From: Labyrinthula sp. Ha
Taxonomy: Eukaryota > Sar > Bigyra > Labyrinthulida > Labyrinthulaceae
Assembly: GCA_015227615.1 (NCBI GenBank)
Contig: JAALGZ010000021.1
Span: forward strand, 124,001-188,000
DNA length: 64,000 nt
Direction of reading: 5' to 3'
Position numbers and translations under genes: made by a program. Every line of letters starts with the position of its first letter. The first letter of the stretch is position 1. This document shows positions 45,806-54,957 of this stretch, one piece after another. Under the pieces are notes generated by a model. That model worked only from the letters and a program-made list of their open reading frames with translations. It had not been told where the DNA came from and searched no databases.

Positions 45806-48800
45806 GCCACCGTATCACTGGAAATACGGCAAGCGCCCATATATTTCTCAGCCTCATTTGACGCCAATTTATTTCCAGTAAAAAATCGAGCTTATAACGG
45901 TGAAACACAATATTCGACAGCAACATAAGATACAGTTGTAACCTTTCGTTGCTCTTCCTATATATTCTAGAACTTACGGAAAAGGTTAAATTCTTAAATT
46001 GAACTTTGACCCCTGGAAGCTATTAGATCTCTTAATTTATGAAGCAAAGTCAGTTCCAAATATCAGTCCATATTGTGAAAGAAAATAAATTATACACTCT
46101 TACAATTAAGTTTAATAACATCTTGACCAGTTCCAGCTTTAAATAATCTTAATTTAAAGCAAATTAATTAAATAACTGCAGATGGATTATGCTAACTTTA
46201 ATAACCAACTTTGCCAGGATTGTCTAAAGTTAAATATTTATATTGGGAAATCATAGGTCAACATCTCATAGGAGATTTGTACCGCTATGAACATTTTCTA
46301 GTCTAAAATAACGAGTCTTCGAGATATAAGAAAAAAGTAAAGTAAGAAAAATCATTTTAAAATCAAAGTTTCAAAGTATTAAATATGGAAAATCTACAAA
46401 AAATTGTAGATACATTCTATGCTTAACCTGGAAAATACAGATGATGATAAATCTATTATTTCAACTGAAGAAGTTGAGTTACACTATGGGTAAAGTGGTT
46501 TGGGACATGTTACAGAGCTCCTATACTCCTCTTGCTTGGAATCTTCTGGGTTACAGTATTTTTACTCCAGTTTATACGCGATGGCCATCTTACTAATTTT
46601 TCATGGCACTAATATATTGTTTTTCTTTGTGTGTGCACTTAGCTATTATCAATTATCATAGCAATATCAATTTTCTTAGTTATACTAGCAAGTGGAAAGC
46701 TTGGGAATTTAAGACATATTCATCCTAACGACAGAAAATCAAAATATAGAACAACAGCAATATAGCAAGACTAACTGTAATCTATAGCAATTAAGAAACT
46801 CTAGACACTAATGGGCATATAGACATGGGAATATAAATCTAAGTAAATTAGGCTTATCAAAGTATACGGAAATTCATATAAGTTAATCCAAAAACTCCAA
46901 ACAAATTATCACTTTGGATTGGTATACTAGTTTCTAAATGATACCTCATTGACTCAGTTCATAAGCCTAACGTTATTGTTAGTATGTTCACCTCATTTAT
47001 AAGTATCTTAGCTTTCCTTGGTTCATTCTGAGCAGATAAGTGTATCTGACTACCTCAAAATAACTTCCGCAATACTGCGGACGTTTTGATTTAGTTGAGT
47101 CATAGATTGATATTGAAAAGAATTGAGATATTCTATTTGTGCATAGCTCGGCTGCACTAGTAGAGTTTTCACAACACCGACTGCTGCGTTTCTTATGTCA
47201 TTGTTTTTAACTTTGGTTTATTATGTTTTCAGAATATGATATCTATTTTCTCAGGTTCTATATCAATATTCATGTTGTGATTCCTCAAAAAATTTCTTGA
47301 TATTTCTAACTACGCCTTCCATAACCCAAGATTCGTTTCTTTTCAGCTCAATTCAACAGTGTACCTGTCCTTGGGCTCCCAAATACACCTGGTATGTAGA
47401 AAAGGGGTCTTCTTATTTAGACACCCTCTACATTTCAGTTTAAAATTATACTTTGCTAGGGCTTTTAGAAAATAAACTTGATGAAGTGGTTTGTAATGTT
47501 AATTCTAAGGGGCTGAACTCGGTTAGGGCCTAGGATCATAAACCAACTGGTTCATAAATCAAGGGTATCTTTTAAGATTCTTCCCTTGCATAGTAATTTC
47601 TTGTGTAGTTCATGAAGATAATACCTTTTCCTTTAGAATAATTTCAGGGTGGGGCAAATGAAATAAAGTTAAATGGCTTGTAATTAGGTTACTATATCAT
47701 GCTTGATTTCGTTTTCAGCCCCCTAAATTTTGCGTTGGGTCAGTTAAGTAATCTTCCATTAGCCAATTTAGCTATTGTTAGAACCTTGTCTTACTTCTGA
47801 AATTTATTATCAGTTTCTTAATTCCTTATATATTCCTTATATATTTCTTATTATAGTCTGGTTATGTACGTTGATCCTAATCGGTACTGGTGTTTTACCT
47901 GCAAACAACTCTAGATAAGATGAACCTGCTTAAGATATCTTCGTACTTCTTGGATATAGTATCTATTTTCATAAAAATCTGTCCAAAATAACCTTGGGTG
48001 AACTTCTTTTACCTTTTAACACATAATTATGTTCTGTTAACTGATGCAAATAAAGGTAGACTGTTGTAGAGATCTCAACCTAGTTTTCACTGATGTTCCG
48101 CAATTTGTGTGGAAGATCTGAGGTACCCTATTTCAAGTGAAGAATTTGAAAGAGTTAATTAAAAGTGATCCATATTGGCCACACTTGGGTTTCCTTTTTC
48201 AATTACCAGGACTGGTACTTCATTTCTGTTTCATTACTTGGATATAACTGATTTTAATATCAATCATCAGTTTTCTTCTTACCAGCGTTATACCTTCGCG
48301 TAAACTTCTTAAACAAAGATGACAAAGGGTCATTGAGCAACACGATCCACAGCTATAGGCCGCATGAAGGTTTTTAGAATTCTTTGTGCTCTTTAAACTA
48401 ATAGAAACTTTTAAAACAAAACTATTGGAGAATTTCCAACTAGAAATTTCTCTCAAGCTACAGAGTTGCTTAACTCTTATTTCTCTTATTCCAAGAGAAT
48501 ATAATTAAGTGCTTGAGAGATTTTTCTTTTAAGAATAGTTTTTCTCCTTTTAAAACAGATTGAACAAAATAAATTATACTAATTGATCTTTTTAGGATAG
48601 TTACATCTACCTCAAAATAATGACTATATCGGTATTGATATCGGCTAATTTATTAATTACAAAGAATTTTGCTTTAAAATTTCAAATAGATTATCAACAC
48701 GCATTAAATTTCGGGATATTTACTTAACGGACATACAGAATTTCGGAACATTTTCAAACTTCAAGAATAAACAAGAATAAACTAAAATTTCTAAGATAAA

Positions 48801-48876
48801 AACATTTTTAAAGTTTTTATTTTTCTTTCCGGGAAAACAAATTAGAACCTCAAGTTTCTGTACAGAAGAATTAGCG

Positions 48877-49689
48877 ATGTCAACACGAATGCCTGCAATG
48901 TTTGTAGGTCATGGATCCCCAATGAATGCAATTGAAGACAATAAGTACACAAAAGAATGGGAAAAACTACCTAATGTTTTACCACAAAAGCCACGAGTAA
49001 TACTTTGCATTTCAGCACATTGGACAACTAAGAAACAAACCTACGTTCATGCTTCCGAAACTCCAAGAACCATTTACGACTTTGGTGGATTCCCAAGTAA
49101 ATTGTCTCAAGTTGTTTACGGAGCTCATGGAAATCCTGAGTTTGCAAAAATGTTAAGTGAACAATTTAAAAAGTATGGAAAAGATGGAATTAAGATTAAA
49201 GAAACGAGTAGCTGGGGATTAGATCATGGATGTTGGAGTGTCTTGAATAAGATGTTTCCTGAAGCAGATATTCCAGTAGTGCAATTAAGTTTAAATATGG
49301 ATGCACCAGCAAAATATCATTTTGAACTAGGAAAACAATTGAGTTATTTAAGAGAAGAAGGAGTTTTAATCCTTGGAAGTGGAAATATAGTTCATAATTT
49401 GATGCTTGTAGATTTTAGCTCTATGTCTTCAGGTGGTAAACCATATGGATATGATTGGGCAGAAGAAGCAAGAGATATGTTTAATCAAGGTTTATTAAAT
49501 AAAGAATATTCTAAACTTCTTGATGAAAAAAAATGGAACCAGGGAATGAAGATTGCAACTAACTCTAGAGAACATTACCTTCCTGCTGTGTACATTCTTG
49601 GTGCAAGACACGAAGAGGATGAAGTAACTCTTATAAATGATGAATGCTTAGCTGGTTCATTGAGTATGACATCCTTCGTTTTAAGTTAA
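48877..49689 (+). CDS. DODA/YgiD-type extradiol ring-cleavage dioxygenase (LigB superfamily)
   Basis: 270 aa, the usual length of the family. Like bacterial YgiD (4,5-DOPA dioxygenase extradiol), it has an N-terminal MPAMFVGHGSPMNAIEDN block, SAHW, ETPRTIYDFGGFP, WGLDHGCWSVL, VPVVQLS-like strands, GSGNIVHNL and REHYLP. The expected metal and catalytic histidines are present: His12, His48, His117, His173 and His233. The family cleaves the aromatic ring of catechols such as L-DOPA with O2 and an Fe(II) or Zn centre in the cytosol; the substrate here is not known. Close resemblance to bacterial proteins and absence of introns suggest bacterial acquisition (inference). The stop lies 12 bp from the stop of the convergent coiled-coil gene. 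Confidence 0.93.
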   Translation: MSTRMPAMFVGHGSPMNAIEDNKYTKEWEKLPNVLPQKPRVILCISAHWTTKKQTYVHASETPRTIYDFGGFPSKLSQVVYGAHGNPEFAKMLSEQFKKYGKDGIKIKETSSWGLDHGCWSVLNKMFPEADIPVVQLSLNMDAPAKYHFELGKQLSYLREEGVLILGSGNIVHNLMLVDFSSMSSGGKPYGYDWAEEARDMFNQGLLNKEYSKLLDEKKWNQGMKIATNSREHYLPAVYILGARHEEDEVTLINDECLAGSLSMTSFVLS

Positions 49690-49701
49690 ATTATAAGTAA
49701 G

Positions 49702-51501
49702 CTAGAGTGAATGTTCTGTTGTCTCTGAGAAAAATGATTCAAGTGATGACTCGACTTCGACAACTTCCTCTTGTGGATCTAATGGATTAGATTGAATAGA
49801 AGAGGTTGAACTAAAAGAAGAACCTAAACTTGATGTGTCACTTGAAACACTTGGCGTATGAAACGTTTCATTTAATTGAAGATCTTGCTCTAACTCATGG
49901 GATCTTTCCTTTTCTTTTACTAAAATGTTCCTCAACAGTCTCTCTTTCTCGAAGTCAAGTACTTGTTCTGGTGAATGCTGTTGAAAAGTCAGCATTAAGT
50001 CAACAAAACAAAACGGTACTGTTTCCTCTGGACATCTTAGTTCATGTTTCATAAACTTAACTACTAGCTTGCCTTGTTTATCAAATTGTTTCTGAATATT
50101 CAACTTTGTTGAAGCTTGTAACTCAGATGAGCACAGGATTATGGCGACGGAGATATAATTATCATATGATTCCATTGAGACATCAAACGTATGACTAACT
50201 TCAAGGTTCATCCCTTCGAAAGATTTTGTTTTTTGCTCAAGATTGTTTAGCTTACATTCAATATAAAAACTAAAATTAAGAAAAACTTCTGGGGAGGCAT
50301 ATTCTTCAATAAATTTTGGATTGAATGTAAGTTTGCTTAGTGAGATGAATCCTTGTATCATCTCGCTTGGTGGTTTCCTCATTTGCTTATTGCAAGGTCT
50401 TACAATAATCTGATTATTAATATTTTTCTTCTCGCTCAAGATCTTTTCATGCAGAAATTCATTTGCTTTTTCAAGTTTAACTTTCTCATTCATTAACTTG
50501 CATTTCTCCAATGGGTCAAACTTTAACTTCTTGAGTTGAGCACTTAACCTTTTTTCAACATCTAAGAGTGCTTCAGTTGTCTTAAGCTTTGAGGTTAGCT
50601 CCTTCACATCTTTCTCTAAGTTTTTCTTCTCCTGTTCGAAACGAATCCCTTTTCCAATCCTTTTTAGCAAATCTTGGTTCTTTTTGTATTGAAGATTAAC
50701 CGCCCTTTGTAAATGAGTCACTTGGTTTTCCAAATCACCTCTTTCTCCCATATTCTCACCTCTATCTAAAACTTGAACCTGAATCCCAGTTTGATAAACT
50801 TTTTTTTCAGAGAATACAGATGTTTCTTCTCTTTTTGGCAACATTATCTTTTCTTCTTGCTCAACTAATTTTCGAAGAATCTTGTTTTCTTTTTGCACTC
50901 CCTGTTGAATCTGTAACTCAATCTTCAGCTTTGAAACTTCAGACTCAAGATTTAATATTTCTTCTCTGTGCACTTTCAGAGAATTATTTGCTTCTGAAAT
51001 GACCGTCACAAACTTCTCATTCCTCTCTCTTAACTTGTAATTTTCTATCTCCAGACCTTCACACCTCACCTTCAAAAGGCTAATCTTCCCCTTCTTTTCC
51101 TCAACTGTTCTCCCTGTTGTCTTATTACAATCCAATATTTCCTCCACCGTACTAACTTCATTTGCTGCTTCGGATAGCATCTGTATTCTTGGGACTTGAT
51201 TAATTCGTTTCTTAAGTTTTGCACGGGTTCCATTTCCGAGAATCTTTTCTTTCCTTCGAAGTGTTTCTTGTAAAACTCTAACTTTTTCCACAAGTCCCCT
51301 GTTTCTTTTCCGCAAATTAGCATTGCTTTTCTGAAGCTCTTGAAAAAAATCATGCTGCTCTTTAACTTGAACGTGGCCTTGCTTCCCCCTACTCTCCAAG
51401 AACTGAATCCTTGCTCTTAATTTTCTAAGTTCGTCTTCCTTCTCCCGCACTCTCTTTTTCAACACCCCATTTTCTTCTCGTAGCTTCCAAACTTCTTCCA
51501 T
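49702..51501 (-). CDS. Long coiled-coil protein with a C2-like domain (possibly RPGRIP1-like)
   Basis: 599 aa. Residues 1-370 are almost continuous coiled coil (ENGVLKKRVREKEDELRKLR; heptads with Leu/Ile/Val). Residues about 384-515 form a beta-rich domain: GFISLSKLTFNPKFIEEY, FLNFSFYIECKLNNL, LEVSHTFDVSM, YISVAIILCSSE, GKLVVKFMKHEL, PFCFVDLMLTF. Coiled coil followed by such a domain resembles the RPGRIP1/RPGRIP1L family of the ciliary transition zone, whose C2-type domain has the same strand spacing, but the match is by pattern only. The tail is Ser/Thr/Glu-rich. Alternatives are other centrosomal or cytoskeletal coiled-coil proteins. The 5' flank carries several Myb-like words. The start is the first ATG. 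Confidence 0.6.
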   Translation of the reverse strand: MEEVWKLREENGVLKKRVREKEDELRKLRARIQFLESRGKQGHVQVKEQHDFFQELQKSNANLRKRNRGLVEKVRVLQETLRRKEKILGNGTRAKLKKRINQVPRIQMLSEAANEVSTVEEILDCNKTTGRTVEEKKGKISLLKVRCEGLEIENYKLRERNEKFVTVISEANNSLKVHREEILNLESEVSKLKIELQIQQGVQKENKILRKLVEQEEKIMLPKREETSVFSEKKVYQTGIQVQVLDRGENMGERGDLENQVTHLQRAVNLQYKKNQDLLKRIGKGIRFEQEKKNLEKDVKELTSKLKTTEALLDVEKRLSAQLKKLKFDPLEKCKLMNEKVKLEKANEFLHEKILSEKKNINNQIIVRPCNKQMRKPPSEMIQGFISLSKLTFNPKFIEEYASPEVFLNFSFYIECKLNNLEQKTKSFEGMNLEVSHTFDVSMESYDNYISVAIILCSSELQASTKLNIQKQFDKQGKLVVKFMKHELRCPEETVPFCFVDLMLTFQQHSPEQVLDFEKERLLRNILVKEKERSHELEQDLQLNETFHTPSVSSDTSSLGSSFSSTSSIQSNPLDPQEEVVEVESSLESFFSETTEHSL

Positions 51502-51512
51502 TGAACTGTCAT

Positions 51513-51574
51513 CCGTTTAACTGTTAACAAATTTTCATTCAACGGACACCTGCTTGTTCAAGAGTTAACCGTTA
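51513..51574 (-). promoter_or_regulatory. Cluster of Myb-like words upstream of the coiled-coil gene
   Basis: Within 75 bp upstream of the ATG occur CCGTTT, AACTGTTAAC, CAACGG and TTAACCGTTA, all variants of the YAAC[G/T]G Myb core on one strand or the other. Such words are common in AT-rich DNA, but four in 62 bp is dense. Confidence 0.3.
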
Positions 51575-51701
51575 TCTAGTAGCAAAAACTAGCCTCTTAA
51601 AATATGGTTAAAACTTAGAATTAGAAAGAAAGAGCTTTTCATTTTTCATTTTCTTTACATAAGATAAAGTGATAACATTCACAAAAACAAAAACTTAATG
51701 G

Positions 51702-52721
51702 TTAAAAAAATCTCTTATGGTTGAGTTTTCTATTTCTTGCAAGTTCAGTATTCCACTCATCTGTATATATCATTTTAGCAGCACATTCTGATCTCAATCT
51801 ATCAAAGTAAGTATTATCTGGCCAACCATGACTTGAAGCTCCTCCTCCTCTTTGCGTTTTCAAGTGAATAGTTCCATATGTAATCTGATCATCTGCGCCG
51901 TTTGTCAAACTCTTACCAATAGTAAATACTTCACCCTGCCTAAATGCCTGAAGAAGTAACCTTGCCGCTTTTCTACCATCTGCCGTATCTGGCAAGTATG
52001 CTACACGATTTGTACCGCTATAGCTTCTACCAGGATGTGGATGATTCTTACCTTGTTTTCCAGATGGAAAACCAAAACATAAAACTATAGTTGGATCACC
52101 AAAATATCCTTCACAACTGCTATCAGGTTGTATAGTTATTGTAACATTTCCTGATGGTTGTTTTCCAACCAAAGGATATGCAGTTTTGCATGTTGGACAC
52201 TCAGCTTTGACAGTGAGACAGTTGATAATTGTTGACCTTAGGAAATTGCAAGGAAGTTTCTTGGAAGCACAGGGCATCTGGATAACTGGATCATTGGCTT
52301 CAAGAGATTGCTCGATAAGATTATCAAAAGTTATTGGGTCATCTTTATCTTTTAGTAACAAAAGATGTTTTTCAGATTTTAAATTGAAAGTCTTCCATTT
52401 CACGACACCTTCAAAATCAAAGTTCTTTCCAAGTGCTTGAAAACGAAATGTTCCTGGCTTAACTGGTGGTGTGCTTGAAATTCTAACTCTAGTTTCAATC
52501 TTGGGTAATTTAACTTCTTTAGGACGGATTCCTTCTGTGTTTTGTTTGTCTAAGAGTAGATCCAAGGTCTGCTCGAAGCTTTTTCCAGTTGAATTGTAGA
52601 TGCTTATAACTACAGATGGGGGGAACTGGTTAAAAATAGAAGTTAGCATGAACTGGGCTGAGGAATCATCATAATTTGCAGGCACCTCTTTCATCCCATT
52701 GTTGCGGTTTCGATTAAACAT
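51702..52721 (-). CDS. Deltex-type E3 ubiquitin ligase: CUE-like, degenerate RING, DTC domain
   Basis: 339 aa. Residues about 24-60 resemble a CUE ubiquitin-binding helix bundle (MLTSIFNQFPPSVVISIY, then LDLLLDKQ). Residues about 129-179 occupy the RING position and end CPTCKTAYP, but the first cysteine pair is missing (DPITFDNLIEQ), so it looks U-box-like or half-RING. Residues about 183-318 are a clear Deltex C-terminal (DTC) domain: YFGDPTIVLCFGFPSGKQG, HPHPGRSY, YLPDTADGRKAARLLLQAF, VFTIGKSLTNG and SHGWPDNTYFD all have direct counterparts in animal Deltex. RING-DTC proteins ubiquitinate proteins and can act on ADP-ribose. There is no WWE domain. A tandem neighbour lies 200 bp downstream; the Nup35 gene is divergent. 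The shared 14-mer lies 42-55 bp before the ATG. Confidence 0.85.
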   Translation of the reverse strand: MFNRNRNNGMKEVPANYDDSSAQFMLTSIFNQFPPSVVISIYNSTGKSFEQTLDLLLDKQNTEGIRPKEVKLPKIETRVRISSTPPVKPGTFRFQALGKNFDFEGVVKWKTFNLKSEKHLLLLKDKDDPITFDNLIEQSLEANDPVIQMPCASKKLPCNFLRSTIINCLTVKAECPTCKTAYPLVGKQPSGNVTITIQPDSSCEGYFGDPTIVLCFGFPSGKQGKNHPHPGRSYSGTNRVAYLPDTADGRKAARLLLQAFRQGEVFTIGKSLTNGADDQITYGTIHLKTQRGGGASSHGWPDNTYFDRLRSECAAKMIYTDEWNTELARNRKLNHKRFF

Positions 52722-52762
52722 TGTTCTCTTGTATGTCTGTTTTAGCTTTCTGGCGCAAGTTT

Positions 52763-52776
52763 CAATTGCCCAAAAT
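52763..52776 (-). promoter_or_regulatory. Shared upstream 14-mer ATTTTGGGCAATTG (copy B)
   Basis: Sense-strand copy 42-55 bp before the Deltex-like ATG, followed by GAAACTTGCGCC. It lies in the 340-bp divergent promoter shared with Nup35. Confidence 0.6.
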
Positions 52777-53061
52777 CATAAACTAATATAGTAGTATAAG
52801 AAGAAAACGGTATGTTACCATTAATGTAATTGTTGATTTATTCATAAATAATGGCTTAAAACTTTGACTATTACGAATATAACGTTAGAAAATTCTTGAT
52901 ACAGAAGGATACTCTAATTATTTATTCTACCAAACTGCAGATCTTCCGATACCTGTCGAGTACCGATAAGATTGCTTAGTTATAGATTGCATATTTCGAT
53001 ACTTCCGGTAGATCCGATAAGTTTCGTGAAATATATTGAAAGAAAAAAAACGAGTAAAGAA
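52777..53061. other. Divergent promoter region between the Deltex-like and Nup35 genes
   Basis: AT-rich spacer with CTTCCGATACC and TTCCGGTAGATCCGATAAG words nearer the Nup35 side. There is no open frame of its own; a read-through stretch before the Nup35 ATG has no ATG. Confidence 0.5.
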
Positions 53062-53859
53062 ATGGACATAGACACACCATCAAGATCATATCGCTCCCCT
53101 CGTCGTCCAAGTATGGAAGAAACTCCCTCTTACTTCGACCAATTTCTTAATAGAAAACAATCTACATCACAAGCCTTTACAGAACAAAATACACCTTCAT
53201 TTTCAACTGGCCAAGCTTCAAGGACATTCAAATCCCACAGATCGTCCTCGTACATCCCATTTGGAACAGGAAAAGTTACTTCAGAAAATATTGTTGAAGC
53301 ACTTAGTAAAGAAATTCCAAATATCTCTCATTCACCTGTTATTCAAAAACCAGTTGAAGAAAAAGAGAACATACCAAATTTTCCAAGGGAAGAGTTTTGG
53401 CCTTCAAGATCCTTGTTCAGTGGAAGAAAACATTTGCGTAGAAGAACAATAGTAAAACAAAGTTTTGATACCTGGGTTGTGATCTCTGGATTTAATTTTG
53501 AACAAGTAGGAAAGGAGGTGATAAAATATTTTTCTCAGAAAGAGTTTGGTGAAATACAAGAAGTTAAAGTTTTTCAAAAAAGTAACTTTATCTTTGTAAA
53601 GTATCTGGAAGAAAGATCTGTACATAGTGCCCTTGAAAAAAATGGACAAACATTTAGCTTTGGTTCATTGAAACTATTATTATCTGTCTCTATGCGTGAG
53701 AGAGTACAAAATGACCTCGATCACCTTATTGAAAACGAAGCGCTTTCTCTAATTGCAACTATTGTAGCACAAAAGAAAGAGAAAAGCGAAAAGGACAAAT
53801 CGTGCACGCAGAAAGTATATTCTGCCTGCACCAAATTTGTAACATGGTTAATTAGTTAA
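53062..53859 (+). CDS. NUP35: Nucleoporin Nup35/Nup53 (MPPN domain)
   Basis: 265 aa from the ATG at 53062; in-frame sequence upstream lacks an ATG. A Ser/Pro/Thr-rich N-terminal half (residues 1-130) is followed by the MPPN RRM-like domain at about 134-209: DTWVVISGFNFEQVGKEVI, FGEIQEVKVF, NFIFVKYLEERSVHSAL, GQTFSFGSLKLLL. DTWVxVxGF and the late Ser-Leu strand are hallmarks of Nup35/Nup53. The last 18 residues (KVYSACTKFVTWLIS) form the amphipathic, membrane-contacting helix seen at the C-terminus of Nup53. It is an inner-ring nuclear-pore component linking Nup155/Nup93-type partners to the pore membrane. The RRM fold in this family serves for dimerisation, not RNA binding. Its TAA overlaps the stop of the convergent gene by two bases. 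Confidence 0.88.
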   Translation: MDIDTPSRSYRSPRRPSMEETPSYFDQFLNRKQSTSQAFTEQNTPSFSTGQASRTFKSHRSSSYIPFGTGKVTSENIVEALSKEIPNISHSPVIQKPVEEKENIPNFPREEFWPSRSLFSGRKHLRRRTIVKQSFDTWVVISGFNFEQVGKEVIKYFSQKEFGEIQEVKVFQKSNFIFVKYLEERSVHSALEKNGQTFSFGSLKLLLSVSMRERVQNDLDHLIENEALSLIATIVAQKKEKSEKDKSCTQKVYSACTKFVTWLIS

Positions 53860-54863
53860 GCTATAATGTTTAATAGCTGTTGTACTCTCAGCAGTTGGCC
53901 TTGCTCGTTGAGAATGTGAATTCCTTGCCATCCCTCTGTTGAGAAGCAAGGATGTCTTACAAGAACGTCTTCTTTGTCTCTTTTGAATGTTTTAACTTCT
54001 TGTTTCCAAAGTCCACCATCTAGAAGCCAGGTTGTTTGATCGACCAGCTTGCAGTTGTAATTGTACATTTTGGTAGCCAGTTCGAGCATCAAGTGGTTAT
54101 ATTGAGAGTATTTAAACCCATGGGGTGATCTTGCTGCAGGAATACTGCTTAATCCAAAGATATTTGCATCAGGTTGGGTGACTGTGTTGCAAAAGGTAGT
54201 TAAAAGGTTGTCTACTAGGATATATTGACCTTCCTTTACTAGATGCCAATTAATTAGTTGATAAAACACAAAACTGTCGCTGGAAAGTCTTATTCTCTTT
54301 TCTTTCAATAAAACCTCAAAGGAGGAGTTTGTAATCTGTCCGTGATAGATCAGCTTGATGTCTAAGTCCAGAACAAATTGAAATTGACAAGTAACTTTGT
54401 CGTATGTTTTTCTGCCATCTTCAGTTGTAAACTTATAATTACTCTTATTCAATCCTTCATAATTATGTAATAGATTGCACATAGTGAAAAATAATCTTCG
54501 AATAGAGGAATCTCCAATGAGAATTATCTCTTTTCCTTGCAAAATCTGCTTCATCGCTTCAAAGGAAAAATTTCTAAATGAAGGATGTCCAGGGACAAGC
54601 TTAGTTCCATATACACTCTTCGGAAAGGGACAGGGCTTAGTCAGTAGATGAAAATTACCAGGCCACTGAAAAGTCTCTTGAAAGTCAATGTCAAAACAAG
54701 TTTTTTTCTCATATAAGTTCCTTTCATTTCCACAAACATTTATACTTGATTTTTCCAAAAATACTATTGAACTGAATAAAACCTCAGGTCTTAAGAAAAC
54801 CTTTCCACAAAACAAACAGACGAGAGCTACGAACCCAACACACACGACAAGCAAACCTCTCAT
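53856..54863 (-). CDS. Type II membrane protein of the PC-esterase / SGNH-like family
   Basis: 335 aa. A signal-anchor spans residues about 4-21 (LLVVCVGFVALVCLFCG), leaving a lumenal body with scattered Cys and N-glycosylation sites (NFSF, NKSN, NSSF). The block EIILIGDSSIRRLFF at about 113-126 carries the GDS nucleophile motif shared by PC-esterase, trichome-birefringence-like and NXPE families. Near the C-terminus, GWQGIH aligns with the usual DGxH (Asp-x-x-His) motif, with the Asp position read as Gln. These families acylate or deacylate polysaccharides or glycans in the Golgi; this member may be impaired or use another acid. It converges on Nup35 with overlapping stop codons. GAR1 ends 94 bp upstream of its ATG. 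Confidence 0.65.
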   Translation of the reverse strand: MRGLLVVCVGFVALVCLFCGKVFLRPEVLFSSIVFLEKSSINVCGNERNLYEKKTCFDIDFQETFQWPGNFHLLTKPCPFPKSVYGTKLVPGHPSFRNFSFEAMKQILQGKEIILIGDSSIRRLFFTMCNLLHNYEGLNKSNYKFTTEDGRKTYDKVTCQFQFVLDLDIKLIYHGQITNSSFEVLLKEKRIRLSSDSFVFYQLINWHLVKEGQYILVDNLLTTFCNTVTQPDANIFGLSSIPAARSPHGFKYSQYNHLMLELATKMYNYNCKLVDQTTWLLDGGLWKQEVKTFKRDKEDVLVRHPCFSTEGWQGIHILNEQGQLLRVQQLLNIIA

Positions 54864-54957
54864 CCAAACAACTCATTTGTAATTTAAACGCTTCTCCCAA
54901 TCAATAGAACTATCCGTTGAAAGTGAAATGATTAATCAATTAAAAACAACTCAACGG

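Larger units (their letters stand above)
39940..48840. other. Gene-poor desert 4 with two LTR relics
   Basis: About 8.9 kb. Apart from a solo LTR (44976-45275) and an older LTR (about 45535-45805), I see no convincing gene. An 87-codon open stretch on the minus strand (42666-42929) has basic, protein-like content but no ATG. No tRNA, rRNA or transposase signal was recognised. Confidence 0.5.

Noticed and set aside
47826-47855. TTCCTTATATA short tandem repeat
   Set aside because: Only two to three imperfect units, as expected in AT-rich DNA.
52972-53061. N-terminal 30-residue extension of Nup35
   Set aside because: The extension begins at TTG and contains no ATG. The first ATG is at 53062 and gives a normal Nup35 N-terminus.
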